Part shown: one piece after another, positions 16,601 through 27,154 of the stretch
Numbering within the stretch: the stretch's first letter is position 1
Layout of the letters: each line of letters opens with the position of its first letter
Origin: Sphingobium psychrophilum
GTDB taxonomy: Bacteria > Pseudomonadota > Alphaproteobacteria > Sphingomonadales > Sphingomonadaceae
Length of the DNA stretch: 64,000 nt
Assembly (NCBI RefSeq): GCF_012927105.1
Contig: NZ_JABBFV010000005.1
Location: 1 to 64,000, forward strand
Direction: 5' to 3'
Translations under genes and position numbers: made by a program
The notes under the pieces: generated by a model
Database searches by the model: none
What the model was told of the DNA's origin: nothing
The model's input: the letters and a program-made list of their open reading frames with translations, nothing else

Positions 16601-17986
16601 ATGCAATTCAACGAACTTGGTCTCGCCGAGCCCATCATGAAGGCGCTCGCCTCCAAAAATTATGTCACGCCCACTCCGATCCAGCAAAAGGCGATCCCCG
16701 TGCTGCTGGAAGGCAAGGATCTGTGCGGCATCGCCCAGACCGGCACCGGCAAGACCGCTGCCTTCGCGCTGCCCAGCCTCGATTATTTCGCCCGCAACCC
16801 GCGCGTGACGCCGGTCAAGGGCTGCCGCATGCTGGTGCTGGCCCCAACCCGCGAACTCGCCGCGCAGATCGCACAGAGCTTCCGCGACTATGGCCGCTTC
16901 CTGAAGCTGTCGGTCGAAACCGTCTTCGGCGGCGTGCCGATCGGCAAGCAGATCCGCGCGCTCAGCGTCGGCGTAGATGTCGTTGTTGCGACGCCGGGCC
17001 GCCTGCTCGACCTGATCGATCAGCGCGCCTTGACCCTCAAGGATGTCGAAATCTTCGTCCTCGACGAAGCCGACCAGATGATGGACATGGGCTTCATCCA
17101 TCCCTTGAAGCGCGTCGCCAAGATGCTGCCGGCCGATCGCCAGAACCTCTTCTTCTCGGCTACCATGCCTAAGGAGATCGAGGCGCTCGCCGCGCAGTTC
17201 CTCAACAATCCGGTCAAGGTCAGCGTCGCCCCGCAATCGACCACTGCCGAGCGCGTCGATCAGCAGATGTATTTCGTGAACCAGGGTGAGAAGCAGGCGC
17301 TCCTCCATCTGGTGCTCCAGAGCGAAGAGATCGACCGCGCGCTGATCTTCACCCGCACCAAGCATGGCGCCGACCGCGTCGTCCGCTTTCTGGAAGGTGC
17401 CGGCATCGACGCCTTCGCCATCCATGGCAACAAGAGTCAGGGCCAGCGCACCACCGCGCTCCAGGCGTTCCGCCAGGGCAAGGTGAAACTGCTGGTCGCG
17501 ACGGACATCGCCGCCCGCGGCATCGACGTGTCGGGCGTCAGCCACGTCATCAACTTCGAAATCCCCAATGTGGCCGAACAATATGTCCACCGTATCGGCC
17601 GCACGGCGCGCGCCGGTGCCGACGGCATCGCGATCAGCTTCGTGGCGGATGACGAGCGTCCCTATTTGAAGGCGATCGAGAAGACGACCCGCGTGAAGCT
17701 GGAAGTCACGCCTCTGCCGGAAAACTTCATGGACGCCGTGCGCGCTTTGCCCAAGCCGGCGGCGCCCAAGAAGGGACCGAGCCAGTCCCCGCAGCAGCAG
17801 GCGCGCCGCGCCGATGGCCAGCGGAAATATCAGGACGGCCAGCGCCAGCAGCGCGGCACCCCCGATCGCGCGCATCGTCCCGAAGGCGACGCGCCTGCCA
17901 AGCGGCCGTTCAACCGTCGCCGCAGCGGTGGTGGTGGCGTCGGCGCGCACAAGGGTGCCGTCCAGCGTACTGGCGCACCGCGCTAA
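16601..17986 (+). CDS. DEAD-box ATP-dependent RNA helicase (RhlE-like)
   Basis: A 461-residue cytoplasmic RNA helicase. The motifs run in order: Q motif (TPTPIQQKAIPVLL), AQTGTGKT (I), PTRELA (Ia), TPGR (Ib), VLDEADQMM (II), SATM (III), LVATDIAARGID (V) and YVHRIGRTARAG (VI). The basic Gly/Arg/Gln-rich tail from about residue 385 probably adds RNA affinity. RhlE-type helicases act in ribosome assembly and RNA decay, often in the cold. It is followed by a good terminator. Confidence 0.94.
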   Translation: MQFNELGLAEPIMKALASKNYVTPTPIQQKAIPVLLEGKDLCGIAQTGTGKTAAFALPSLDYFARNPRVTPVKGCRMLVLAPTRELAAQIAQSFRDYGRFLKLSVETVFGGVPIGKQIRALSVGVDVVVATPGRLLDLIDQRALTLKDVEIFVLDEADQMMDMGFIHPLKRVAKMLPADRQNLFFSATMPKEIEALAAQFLNNPVKVSVAPQSTTAERVDQQMYFVNQGEKQALLHLVLQSEEIDRALIFTRTKHGADRVVRFLEGAGIDAFAIHGNKSQGQRTTALQAFRQGKVKLLVATDIAARGIDVSGVSHVINFEIPNVAEQYVHRIGRTARAGADGIAISFVADDERPYLKAIEKTTRVKLEVTPLPENFMDAVRALPKPAAPKKGPSQSPQQQARRADGQRKYQDGQRQQRGTPDRAHRPEGDAPAKRPFNRRRSGGGGVGAHKGAVQRTGAPR

Positions 17987-18040
17987 ACCATGTTGCAGGT
18001 TGGGATGAACATATCCCGACAGTTTTGACGTGAATTAAGT

Positions 18041-18070
18041 GGGCGGGTGGCAACACCCGCCCTTCTTTGT
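18041..18070 (+). terminator. Rho-independent terminator of the helicase gene
   Basis: A 9-bp perfect stem, GGGCGGGTG/CACCCGCCC, with a GCAA loop is followed by TTCTTTGT, 55 bp after the stop. Confidence 0.85.
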
Positions 18071-18110
18071 CAGTGGCCATTCAGGAATATGCCGTTAGGC
18101 TCCCTTGCCT

Positions 18111-20999
18111 ATGTATTTTATCCCCCGCCGTTCGGCCGCTTCGCTTTCTGTCATCGCCCTGCTTTTGTCGGGGGCGCCGCTCGCAGCCCAAACCGATTCA
18201 ACGCCCGCTGTCAGGCAGGGGGCTATCAGCGGTCAGGCGCAGACCCGGCCATGGCTTTACGACAATAGCGATGTGCCGATCGATCCGGCCTGGCGTTTCG
18301 GCACGCTCTCCAACGGTCTGCGCTACGCCATACGGCGCAACGGCGTTCCGCCGGGGCAGGTGTCCGTCCGCCTGCGGATCGACGCCGGCTCCCTGATGGA
18401 GCAGCCCGAAGAACTGGGCTATGCCCATTTCATCGAACATCTCTCGATGCGCGGATCGCGCCATGTGCCCGACGGCGAATCCAAGCGCATCTGGCAGCGG
18501 CTGGGCGTGACCTTCGGCAGCGACAGCAATGCGCAGACGACCCCCACCGGCACCACCTATGCGCTCGACCTGCCGCAAGCGACCCCGGTCAGCCTGACCG
18601 AGAGCATGAAGATTCTATCGGGCATGATGACCGATCCCAATATCGTGGACAGCGCCGTCGATGCCGAACGCGCCGTGGTGCTCGCCGAACGGCGTGAGAG
18701 CGACGGGCCGCAAATGCGCATGTCCGACGCCAGCCGACTGCATTTCTTCGCCGGCCAGCCGCTCGCCGATCATGCGCCGATCGGCACCGTGGCGACGCTG
18801 ACCGCCGCAACCGCTGCCAAGGTGGAGGCCTTCCACCAGCGCTGGTATCGCCCCGAAAATGCCGTGATTTCGATCGCAGGCGACATTGACCCCGCGCAGG
18901 CCGAACAGCTCATCAAGGATAATTTCGCCAACTGGACGGTCCCCGGAAAGGGCGCGCCGCTGCCCGATTTCGGCGCGCCGGATGCCAATCGGCCCGCAAC
19001 GCGCGTGGTGGTGGAGCCGGGCGTGCCGCTCGGCCTGACGCTGGCCTGGCTGCGCCCCTGGACACCCCATGCCGACACCATCGTCTATAATCAGGACAAA
19101 CTGACCGACATGCTGGCGCTACAGATAATCAGCCGCCGGCTGGAGCAGGCGGCCCGCGCCGGTGGCAGCTTCCTGCAAGCGGGCGTCGAGCAGCAGGATG
19201 TCAGCCGCTCGGTCGATGGCACCTTCATGACCATCATTCCGACGGGCGAAAATTGGGAAAAGGCGCTGGCCGACGTGCGCGCCGTGGTGGAGGACGCAAA
19301 GGCCACGCCGCCCAGCATCGCCGAAATCGAGCGCGAATATGCGCAGATGGATACTGCGCTCAATATCCAGGTCGAAAATGCGGATACGGAGCCGGGCGCC
19401 AAGCAGGCCAGCGATCTCGTCAGCGCTGTCGACATCCGTGAAACCACGGTCAGTCCCCAGGCCGCCGTCGACATCTTCCGCGCGGGCAAGCCTGCGATGA
19501 CGCCGGAAAAAATCCTCGACTCCACGCGCCGTCTTTTTTCCGCAGGCGTATTCCGTGCGCTGATGGTGACGGGCAAGATCCAGCCAGGCCTCGACGCGAA
19601 ACTCGCCGCCGCGGTCGCCGCGCCGGTGAAGGCGGCCACCAATGCACGCCTTGCCGACAAGGCGGTGACGATGGACGATTTGCCCAAGCTCGGTCCGCCC
19701 GGAACGGTCGTGTCGCGCGCGCCGGTTGGCCTACAGGGCATGGAAAGCATCGCCTTTTCCAACGGCGTGATGCTCACCCTCTTCGCCAATGACGCGGAAA
19801 CCGAAAAGGTGCGGATCAACGTCCGCTTTGGCCATGGCCAGCAGGCTTTCTCGCCGACCAAGCCGGTCGCTAGCTGGGCCGGCGATTATGCGTTGGTGGC
19901 GGGCGGCATCGGCAAGCTGGGCCAGCGCGAACTGGACGACCTGACCAACGGCCGCCGCATGGGCATGGATTTCTCGATCGACGATGACGCTTTTGAGATG
20001 CAGGCCGTGACCCGTCCCGCCGACTATCGCGACCAGCTGCGCCTCTTTGCGACCAAGCTGGCTGAGCCGGGCTGGGACCCGGCACCGCTCGCGCGGGTGA
20101 AGACCGGCGCGATCGTCGCCTATGACGCGATGTCGCGCGCGCCGGATTCCGTGCTGGGCCGCGATCTCAACTGGCTGTTGCATGACAAGGATGTGCGCTT
20201 CCGCACGCCCTCGCGCGCCGAGATTGAAGCGCTCACGCCGCAGGCGTTCCGCGCGACCTGGGAACCGATCCTCGCTTCCGGTCCGATCGAGGTGCAGATT
20301 TTCGGCCAGGTGAAGGCCGACGAGGCGATCCAGGCCGTCGCCGCGACCTTTGGCGCACTGCCCGCCAGGCCGGACGTGCCGGTCCCTGCGATCAACCGCG
20401 CGATGCGCTTCCCGGCCCATGTCGAAACCCCGGTCGTGCTTCGGCACAAGGGCGACAAGGAACAGGCGGCGGCGGTCATGGCCTGGCCCACCGCCGGCGG
20501 ATTCGCGTTGCAGAAGGAAGCGCGGCAGCTGGAAATCCTGACCCAGATTTTCAACGACCGCCTGTTCGACAAGCTGCGCTCGACCGAAGGCGCGGCCTAT
20601 TCGCCCAGCGTCCAGAATAACTGGCCCTTCTCCTACGAAAGCGGCGGCTACATCCTCGTCACCAGCCAGGTCCGGCCTGACAAGGTCGCCTATTTCTATA
20701 GCGTGGTGAAGGACACGGCGGCCGATCTCGCCAAGACCCCCGTCAGCGACGACGAGCTGCAACGGGCGGTTGCGCCGATGCGGCAATTGCTGATGCGCGC
20801 CAGCACCGGCAATGCCTTCTGGATGAACCAGATGGAAGGCGCAACCCATGATCCGCGCTATATCGAGGCGATGAAGAGCATGTCGCCGGACATGCTCACC
20901 GTCACGCCTGCGCAATTGCAGGCGCTTGCAGCCAAATATCTGGTGCCGGGAAAAAGCTGGTCGACGGTCGTCCTGCCCGAAGGGGTGGCGGCACGCTGA
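18111..20999 (+). CDS. M16 (pitrilysin) family zinc metalloprotease, secreted
   Basis: A 962-residue protease with a Sec signal peptide (cleavage near APLAAQ, residues about 25-27). The inverted zinc motif HFIEH lies at residues 106-110, and the third ligand region (DAERAVVLAERRESD) about 75 residues on. Four M16 lobes are present; the second pair lacks the metal site, as usual. It probably degrades peptides in the periplasm. The ATG at 18111 (MYFIPRRSAASL) is chosen; a TTG two codons earlier is possible. It is a stand-alone gene. Confidence 0.93.
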   Translation: MYFIPRRSAASLSVIALLLSGAPLAAQTDSTPAVRQGAISGQAQTRPWLYDNSDVPIDPAWRFGTLSNGLRYAIRRNGVPPGQVSVRLRIDAGSLMEQPEELGYAHFIEHLSMRGSRHVPDGESKRIWQRLGVTFGSDSNAQTTPTGTTYALDLPQATPVSLTESMKILSGMMTDPNIVDSAVDAERAVVLAERRESDGPQMRMSDASRLHFFAGQPLADHAPIGTVATLTAATAAKVEAFHQRWYRPENAVISIAGDIDPAQAEQLIKDNFANWTVPGKGAPLPDFGAPDANRPATRVVVEPGVPLGLTLAWLRPWTPHADTIVYNQDKLTDMLALQIISRRLEQAARAGGSFLQAGVEQQDVSRSVDGTFMTIIPTGENWEKALADVRAVVEDAKATPPSIAEIEREYAQMDTALNIQVENADTEPGAKQASDLVSAVDIRETTVSPQAAVDIFRAGKPAMTPEKILDSTRRLFSAGVFRALMVTGKIQPGLDAKLAAAVAAPVKAATNARLADKAVTMDDLPKLGPPGTVVSRAPVGLQGMESIAFSNGVMLTLFANDAETEKVRINVRFGHGQQAFSPTKPVASWAGDYALVAGGIGKLGQRELDDLTNGRRMGMDFSIDDDAFEMQAVTRPADYRDQLRLFATKLAEPGWDPAPLARVKTGAIVAYDAMSRAPDSVLGRDLNWLLHDKDVRFRTPSRAEIEALTPQAFRATWEPILASGPIEVQIFGQVKADEAIQAVAATFGALPARPDVPVPAINRAMRFPAHVETPVVLRHKGDKEQAAAVMAWPTAGGFALQKEARQLEILTQIFNDRLFDKLRSTEGAAYSPSVQNNWPFSYESGGYILVTSQVRPDKVAYFYSVVKDTAADLAKTPVSDDELQRAVAPMRQLLMRASTGNAFWMNQMEGATHDPRYIEAMKSMSPDMLTVTPAQLQALAAKYLVPGKSWSTVVLPEGVAAR

Positions 21000-21015
21000 T
21001 CGCGCCACCCCCGCA

Positions 21016-21174
21016 TCACGCTGGTTCGTGAATCTCCATCAATTGTTCGTAGAGGCGGACATATTCCAGATGGAGGTCGCGAATGGCGGGATTGGTTGAT
21101 TGCGCTGCGAGTTCGCGGTTCCTTTCCAGCCGCGCTGCGAAATAGTTTCGGTCGAAACATGGCGTCGTCGTCAT
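21016..21174 (-). CDS. Small conserved-looking protein, 52 aa
   Basis: The ATG at 21174 opens a 52-codon frame: MTTTPCFDRNYFAARLERNR is followed by a charged helical segment ending in YEQLMEIHEPA. Such short Arg/Glu-rich proteins with the pattern A-x-N-P-A-I-R-D-L-H are common in sphingomonads, but no function is known to me. It is convergent with the M16 protease gene, 17 bp apart. The codon pattern looks coding (G/C at third positions). Confidence 0.65.
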   Translation of the reverse strand: MTTTPCFDRNYFAARLERNRELAAQSTNPAIRDLHLEYVRLYEQLMEIHEPA

Positions 21175-21449
21175 TCAGTGCCTCCCTTATGGTTGGGCGG
21201 GTAAATGGACCGGACATCAATAAGTTGCGACGTATTGGCACAGGGGATGCGGGCTGCGACAAGGCGTGACTGAGATGCGGCAGGAAGGCGAGAGTGGATT
21301 TGCGCTTGCGCAATGCTCGTCTGGGTCGCTACCCCCTTGTTATAAGGCGGTTCTGTCTTGTTATGCGGGACCGCCGAACCCATGACCCTTCCTGCCTTGA
21401 CCCAAAGTTGCGGGACGGTTCGTGCTCAAGCCCATTCAGAGCGGCGGGC

Positions 21450-22079
21450 ATGAGCCTGCGCCTCATCCTGTCGGTAGAAGCCCTGGAGCCGCGCTTGTCG
21501 GGTATCGGCCGCTACAACTGGGCGCTTGCATCCCGCGTGGCGAACATAGCCGGCGTCGATGAAGTCCGCTTCTGGCGCGGCGGCCACTGTATCGCTGATC
21601 CGGCGGCTTTGCTGGACGCAGGGCGGGGACCGCCGCGCGCCTAGCGGCCACGCTGGGTGCGCGATCTCGCGCAGAGTCGCTTTGGCCGCACCCATCTGTT
21701 CCACGGCCCAAATTATTTCCTGCCCGATTGGGCCGAAGGAGGCGTCGTGATGGTTCACGACCAGTCGGTCTTGCGCTATCCCGACATGCATCCGGCGGAC
21801 CGACGTGCCCATTTCGAACGGCGCTTCGCCCGGTCGCTGGCGATCGCGGGCCATATCGTCATCGACAGCGAAACGGTGCGGCGGGAGGCGTTGCCACGCT
21901 GAAACGCGGCCGGTGCTGGCCCGCTACGATCTTGCGCCCGGCAGCTATGCGCTATGCGTCTCCACCGTCGAACCGTGCAAGCGGATTCCCGAATTGCTTG
22001 GCGCCTTGTCGTGGCGGGCGGCTATAGCTGGGACCGGTGCGTGCGCGAAACGATCGACGTCTATCGCCGCCTGGATTGA
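21450..22079 (+). pseudogene. Decayed glycosyltransferase family 4 gene
   Basis: Similarity to a GT4 enzyme runs through three frames. Frame one starts MSLRLILSVEALEPRLSGIG and reaches about 21640. A shift leads to RTHLFHGPNYFLPDWAEGG, then VVMVHDQSVLRYPDMHP, to about 21895. A further shift gives ARYDLAPGSYALCVSTVEPC, then KRIPELLGAL. A last shift gives LVVAGGYSWDRCVRETIDVY, ending at TGA 22077-22079. The C-terminal domain is cut short. At least three frame changes and a stop make it non-functional as one protein. The N-terminal part matches mannosyltransferase-type GT4 domains. Confidence 0.8.
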
Positions 22080-22080
22080 A

Positions 22081-22713
22081 TCAGCGAACCCCGCGCAGCG
22101 CAGTAACGATCATCTGCGCCGTGCGGTGGACGGCGTTGCTGGCGGATAGGCGCGGCCGCGACACGCTGCGATGGCCCAGGCCGAACAGGCAGGCGAGAAT
22201 CATTTCCTCCGCTGCGTCCAGCGCTTCGCCGGACAGCTTGTCATTGGCGGCGCAGGCGAAATAGCGAATGAAGGTGCGGAATCGCTGGCACATGGAGCCG
22301 ATCGTGTCGGCGACGGCGGGGTTACGAAAACTTTCGGCCAATATGTCGAAGGATAGGGCTTCGTCCTTCTCGTCGATCGTGTGGAGCAGCAATTGCTCGA
22401 ATGTTTCGTCTATCGTCAGTTCGTCCGAATCCAGCCGCGCCTGAATCTCCGCCATTTCGCGGCACCATTGGTCGGCATCGTCATGGACCAGCGCCTCAAT
22501 GATATCGCCCTTGCTCTTGAACAGCCGATATATCTGGCCAACCGAAACCTGGGCCGCGACCGCCAATTCGGCCATTGCGGTCTGGTGGAATCCATGGCTG
22601 TCGAATAAGGTACGGGCGGCCGTCAAGATACGAATGCGACCATTTTTTTCTTGCTGCACTGCAACCACGTCCACCCCTTCGGCGTTTTTTGCCTCTTGAA
22701 ATCCCATAGCCAT
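22081..22713 (-). CDS. TetR/AcrR-family repressor of the adjacent efflux operon
   Basis: A 210-residue regulator. The helix-turn-helix is RILTAARTLFDSHGFHQTAM followed by VAAQVSVGQIYRLFKSKGDI. The C-terminal ligand domain is all-helical. It diverges from the RND operon, with a perfect palindrome in between, so it most likely represses that operon and itself. The ATG at 22713 is chosen because the earlier one at 22749 lies inside the palindrome and one at 22806 lies inside the pump gene. Confidence 0.88.
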   Translation of the reverse strand: MAMGFQEAKNAEGVDVVAVQQEKNGRIRILTAARTLFDSHGFHQTAMAELAVAAQVSVGQIYRLFKSKGDIIEALVHDDADQWCREMAEIQARLDSDELTIDETFEQLLLHTIDEKDEALSFDILAESFRNPAVADTIGSMCQRFRTFIRYFACAANDKLSGEALDAAEEMILACLFGLGHRSVSRPRLSASNAVHRTAQMIVTALRGVR

Positions 22714-22734
22714 GATCGTACCTGCGCGGCAAGC

Positions 22735-22752
22735 GGAATGAATGTTCATTCC
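22735..22752. promoter_or_regulatory. Palindromic operator between tetR and the RND operon
   Basis: GGAATGAA-TG-TTCATTCC is a perfect 8+8 bp inverted repeat, typical in length and centre for TetR/AcrR-type operators. It lies 38 bp before the adaptor ATG and 21 bp before the repressor ATG. Confidence 0.75.
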
Positions 22753-22790
22753 ATCTCTTTGATCCCTATTTCGAAACGGATATTCAAGCG

Positions 22791-23972
22791 ATGCAAAAGG
22801 GGACAATCATCGGGCTGCTGGCGTGTGCGTCGGCATTGGCGCTGAGCGCGTGCGGTGAAAGCCCGCCGCCTGCGCCGCCGCCGCCCGCCGTCGGCGTGCT
22901 GACGCTCAAGGTCGAATCCGCGCCATTGGTGAATGAATTGCCTGGCCGAATCGTCGCATTCGAAACCGCCGAGGTGCGCCCACAGATCAGCGGCGTGATC
23001 CGTCGCCGGCTGTTTCAGGAGGGCGGCACCGTCCGCGCCGGTCAGCTTCTTTACGAAATCGACGATGCGCCCTATCGCGCCGCGCTGGCCCAGGCGCAGG
23101 GCTCGCTCGCCCGCGCCAATGCCGCGATCCGGTCGACCGGGTTGCAGGCGCAGCGTTACAAGGATCTGGTCGGTATCAACGCCGTCAGCCGCCAGGAATA
23201 TGACGATGCCGACGCCACCGCCCAGCAGGCGCGTGCCGATGTTGCGGCGCAGCGTGGCGCGGTTCAGGCGGCGCAAGTGAATCAGAATTTCACCCGTATC
23301 CGCGCACCGATTTCCGGCCGGATCAGCCGCTCGCTCTTTACGCCCGGCGCCTTGGTGCAGGCGGGGCAGGCGGATGCGCTCACGACGATTCAACGCACCG
23401 ATACTGTCTATGTCGATGTCTCGCAGTCGGCCGCACAGATCATCGACCTCAAGCAGGCGATGAAGAGCGGCGGCGTCAGCCAGGCCGATGGCGCGCGCAT
23501 CCAGCTGTTGCTGCCCAATGGCAGCGTCTATCCGATCGAGGGCCGCCTGCAATTTTCCGAAGTCACCGTCGATCCGACATCGGGCGCGGTGACCTTGCGC
23601 GCCACCTTCCCCAATCCCGACGGCCTGTTACTGCCCGGCATGTATGTCCGCGCCAAGCTCGTGGAGGGGCAGCGGACCCAGGCGATCCTGGCACCGCAGC
23701 AGGGCATCAGCCGCGACGCGCGCGGCCGGGCGACCGCTATGGTGGTGGGCGAGGATAACAAGGTCGAAATCCGCCAGGTTAAGGTGGACCGCGCCGTGGG
23801 CGACAAGTGGATCGTCACCAACGGACTGAAGCCTGGCGACAAGCTAATCGTCGAAGGGCTGGTGAACCTGCGTCCCGGCACGGTCGTCAAGCCAGGCGCG
23901 CCGCAGCAGGTGACCGCCGCCCAGGCCGGTGCGCAAAGTGGCGCGCAACCGGCGCAGGGCGGGGCGAACTAA
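22791..23972 (+). CDS. RND efflux periplasmic adaptor (AcrA/MexA family)
   Basis: The membrane-fusion component of a tripartite efflux pump. A lipoprotein signal with lipobox LSAC gives a lipidated cysteine at about residue 21. Barrel-sandwich halves (EVRPQISGVIRRRLFQEGG and FTRIRAPISGRISRS) flank an alpha-helical hairpin with KDLVGINAVSRQEYDDA. Beta-barrel and membrane-proximal domains follow, and the tail is Gln/Ala-rich. It is the first gene of the operon, 3 bp before the permease gene. Confidence 0.94.
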   Translation: MQKGTIIGLLACASALALSACGESPPPAPPPPAVGVLTLKVESAPLVNELPGRIVAFETAEVRPQISGVIRRRLFQEGGTVRAGQLLYEIDDAPYRAALAQAQGSLARANAAIRSTGLQAQRYKDLVGINAVSRQEYDDADATAQQARADVAAQRGAVQAAQVNQNFTRIRAPISGRISRSLFTPGALVQAGQADALTTIQRTDTVYVDVSQSAAQIIDLKQAMKSGGVSQADGARIQLLLPNGSVYPIEGRLQFSEVTVDPTSGAVTLRATFPNPDGLLLPGMYVRAKLVEGQRTQAILAPQQGISRDARGRATAMVVGEDNKVEIRQVKVDRAVGDKWIVTNGLKPGDKLIVEGLVNLRPGTVVKPGAPQQVTAAQAGAQSGAQPAQGGAN

Positions 23973-23975
23973 GCC

Positions 23976-26900
23976 ATGGCCCGCTATTTTATCGACCGAC
24001 CCATTTTCGCATGGGTCATCGCCATCGTCATCATGCTTGCCGGCCTGCTCGCCATGCGGTCCCTGCCGGTCGCGCAGTTCCCGGAAATCGCGCCGCCCGC
24101 AGTCACCATCGCGACCAGCTATCCCGGCGCCAACGCGCAAACGCTGGAAAGCACCACCACGCAGATTATCGAACAACAGCTCAAGGGCATCGACAATCTG
24201 CGCTATTTCTCCTCGACCAGCGACGGGTCGGGCAATCTGAGCATCAGCCTGACTTTCGAACAGGGCACCGATCCCGACATCGCGCAGGTGCAGGTACAGA
24301 ATAAACTGTCGCAGGCGACGCCGCTTCTGCCGCAGGAAGTGCAGCAGCAGGGGCTGCGCGTCGGCAAATCGACGTCCAGCTTCCTGCTCATCATGTCGGT
24401 TTATGCCGATGACGGCATCCACGACCAGGAGGACGCCGCCGACTTTATCGCGTCCAATCTGCAAGATCCGATCAGCCGTGTGACCGGCGTCGGCGATACG
24501 CAGTTGTTCGGCTCGCAATATGCCATGCGCATCTGGCTCGATCCCTACAAGATGGCTAATCTGGGCGTCACGACTGGCGACGTGAAGTCCGCGATCACCG
24601 CCCAGAATGCGCAGGTTTCAGCGGGGCAGATCGGCGGATCGCCCTCGCCCAAGGGTCAGGCGCTCAACGCCACCGTCACCGCCCAGTCGCGCCTGCGCAC
24701 GCCGGAGGAATTCCGCAACATTCGCCTGCGCAGCAACAGCGACGGCTCCGTTGTGCTGATGTCGGATGTAGCGCGCGTCGAACTGGGCGCGGAAAATTAC
24801 GGCTTTGGGGTGAAATTCCAGGGGCATCCGGCATCGGGTTTCGGCGTCAAGCTGGCACCGGGCGCGAACGCGCTCGATACGGTGGAAGCGGTCAAGGGCC
24901 GCGTCGATCAACTGTCGAAGAATTTCCCGAGCTGGGTGAAATATGATTTCCCGGTCGACAATTCGACCTTCGTGAAACTGTCGGTCGAACAGGTCATCCA
25001 CACCCTGTTCGAAGCCGTCCTGCTGGTCTTCGTCGTCATGTTCCTGTTTTTGCAGAACTGGCGTGCGACGCTTATCCCGACGATTGCGGTGCCAGTCGTG
25101 CTGCTAGGATCGCTGGCGATCCTGAGCGCGGCCGGTTTCACCATCAACACGCTGACCCTGTTCGGCATGGTGCTGGCGATCGGCCTGCTGGTCGATGACG
25201 CGATCGTCGTCGTCGAGAATGTCGAACGTCTGATTCAGGACGAAGGCCTCAGCCCCAAGGAAGCCGCGCGCAAGTCGATGGATGAAATCAGCGGCGCGCT
25301 GATCGGCATCGGCCTGGTGCTATCGGCCGTATTCCTGCCGATGGCCTTCTTCGGCGGGTCGACCGGCGTCATCTTCCGCCAATTCTCGATCACGATCGTC
25401 TCATCGATGATCCTGTCGGTGCTGGTGGCTTTGATCCTCACCCCGGCGCTATGCGCCACCATCCTCAAACCGGCCTCGCACGGCCATAGCTGGAACGGGC
25501 CGATCGGCTCGATCTTCGGCCGCTTCTTCGACTGGTTCAACCGCACCTTCGACAAGGGCGTGGTCCGTTATGGCCAGGGCGTGGAGAAAGTGGAGCGGCG
25601 TTGGGGCCGCACGATGCTGGCCTATGCTCTCATCGTTGTCGGCATGGCCTTCATCTTCCTGCGCCTGCCCAGCGGCTTCCTGCCGGATGAGGATCAGGGC
25701 ATCATCATCAACCAGGTTTCGCTACCCGCCGGCTCTACGCTGGAGGAAACGGAGCGCGCTTTGGCTAGAATGCGCGACCATTATATGGTGGATGAAAAGA
25801 AGAACGTCTCGGCGGTCTTCACCATCGCCGGCTTCGGTTTTGTCGGCCAGGGTCAGAATGTGGGCATCGTCTTTGCCCGCATGAAGGACTGGAAGGATCG
25901 CAAGGGTGCCGATAACCAGGTGCCTGCCATTGCCCTGCGCGCCAACAAGGCTTTTCAGAAAATCTCGTCGGGCATGGCTTTCGCCTTCGTGCCGCCTGCG
26001 GTGCAGGAACTGGGCAACGCATCGGGCTTCGACTTCCAACTGCTCGACCAGGCCAATCTGGGCCATGAGAAGCTGCTTGCCGCGCGCAACCAGTTGCTCA
26101 GCATGGCGATGGGCGACAAGCGTCTGGCGCAGGTCCGCCCCAATGGGCTGGAGGATACGCCGCAACTGAAGCTGAACGTGGATCAGGCGGCAGCTGGCGC
26201 TCTGGGCATCGCCCAGGCCGACGTCAACGACACGATCAGCACGAATCTGGGCGGCGCCTATGTCAATGACTTCATCGATCGCGACCGGGTGAAGCGGGTC
26301 TATGTTCAGGCTGATGCGCCATTCCGCACGTCGCCCGACGCCATCAACGCATTCCATGTGCGCGGCAGCAGCGGGGCCATGGCACCGCTGTCGGCCTTCT
26401 CCACGACGCAATGGGTGCAGGGGCCGGCCCGTCTGGAACGGTTCAACGGCGTTCCGTCAATGAACATTCAGGGCGCGCCTGGTCCCGGCGTGTCGAGCGG
26501 TACGGCGATGCAGGCGATGGAGGAATATGCGGCTAAGCTGCCCGCTGGTATCGGCTATAGCTGGAACGGCATTTCCTATGAGGAACGCACCTCCGGTGGC
26601 CAGGCACCTTATGTCTATGCGCTCTCCATGCTGATCGTGTTCCTCTGCCTCGCGGCGCTCTATGAAAGCTGGTCGGTTCCGATCGCGGTCATGCTGGTGG
26701 TGCCGTTAGGCGTGCTCGGCGCGGTGATTGCGGCCAGGCTCGCGGGGTTGGATAACGACATCTACCTGCAAGTCGGCCTCATCACGACCATCGGCGTGTC
26801 GGCGAAGAACGCGATCCTGATCGTGGAGTTTGCCGAGGAGAAGATGCGTGAGGGGATGTCGCCGGCAAAGGCGGCGCTGGAAGCGGGCAAGCTGCGCCTG

Positions 26901-27149
26901 CGGCCGATCCTGATGACCAGCTTCGCCTTCATCTTCGGCGTGTTGCCCCTGGCCCTGTCGAAAGGCGCGGGCGCTGGCGGTCAGAATGCGATCGGCTGGG
27001 CCGTGGTCGGCGGCATGTTGTCTGCCACGGTGCTGGCGATCTTCTTCGTGCCCGTCTTCTTTACCGTCGTGAAGCGGCTGTTCCGGGAACATAAGAACCA
27101 TGAAGCGGAAGGCGATCGGGCAACCCCCAACGCCCCGCAGGAGGCTTGA
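23976..27149 (+). CDS. RND multidrug efflux permease (AcrB/MexB, HAE1 family)
   Basis: A 1057-residue inner-membrane proton antiporter. It starts with the canonical [18 protein letters not shown] and has twelve membrane segments and two large periplasmic loops. The proton-relay aspartates are in [17 protein letters not shown] (TM4), with [16 protein letters not shown] in the second half. The full length and both halves are intact. HAE1 pumps export drugs, dyes, detergents or solvents; the substrate range cannot be read from sequence. Confidence 0.96.
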   Translation: MARYFIDRPIFAWVIAIVIMLAGLLAMRSLPVAQFPEIAPPAVTIATSYPGANAQTLESTTTQIIEQQLKGIDNLRYFSSTSDGSGNLSISLTFEQGTDPDIAQVQVQNKLSQATPLLPQEVQQQGLRVGKSTSSFLLIMSVYADDGIHDQEDAADFIASNLQDPISRVTGVGDTQLFGSQYAMRIWLDPYKMANLGVTTGDVKSAITAQNAQVSAGQIGGSPSPKGQALNATVTAQSRLRTPEEFRNIRLRSNSDGSVVLMSDVARVELGAENYGFGVKFQGHPASGFGVKLAPGANALDTVEAVKGRVDQLSKNFPSWVKYDFPVDNSTFVKLSVEQVIHTLFEAVLLVFVVMFLFLQNWRATLIPTIAVPVVLLGSLAILSAAGFTINTLTLFGMVLAIGLLVDDAIVVVENVERLIQDEGLSPKEAARKSMDEISGALIGIGLVLSAVFLPMAFFGGSTGVIFRQFSITIVSSMILSVLVALILTPALCATILKPASHGHSWNGPIGSIFGRFFDWFNRTFDKGVVRYGQGVEKVERRWGRTMLAYALIVVGMAFIFLRLPSGFLPDEDQGIIINQVSLPAGSTLEETERALARMRDHYMVDEKKNVSAVFTIAGFGFVGQGQNVGIVFARMKDWKDRKGADNQVPAIALRANKAFQKISSGMAFAFVPPAVQELGNASGFDFQLLDQANLGHEKLLAARNQLLSMAMGDKRLAQVRPNGLEDTPQLKLNVDQAAAGALGIAQADVNDTISTNLGGAYVNDFIDRDRVKRVYVQADAPFRTSPDAINAFHVRGSSGAMAPLSAFSTTQWVQGPARLERFNGVPSMNIQGAPGPGVSSGTAMQAMEEYAAKLPAGIGYSWNGISYEERTSGGQAPYVYALSMLIVFLCLAALYESWSVPIAVMLVVPLGVLGAVIAARLAGLDNDIYLQVGLITTIGVSAKNAILIVEFAEEKMREGMSPAKAALEAGKLRLRPILMTSFAFIFGVLPLALSKGAGAGGQNAIGWAVVGGMLSATVLAIFFVPVFFTVVKRLFREHKNHEAEGDRATPNAPQEA

Positions 27150-27154
27150 AGACC

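Noticed and set aside
16352..17950. 532-codon open frame on the minus strand
   Set aside because: Antisense to the DEAD-box helicase, which has every helicase motif in order.
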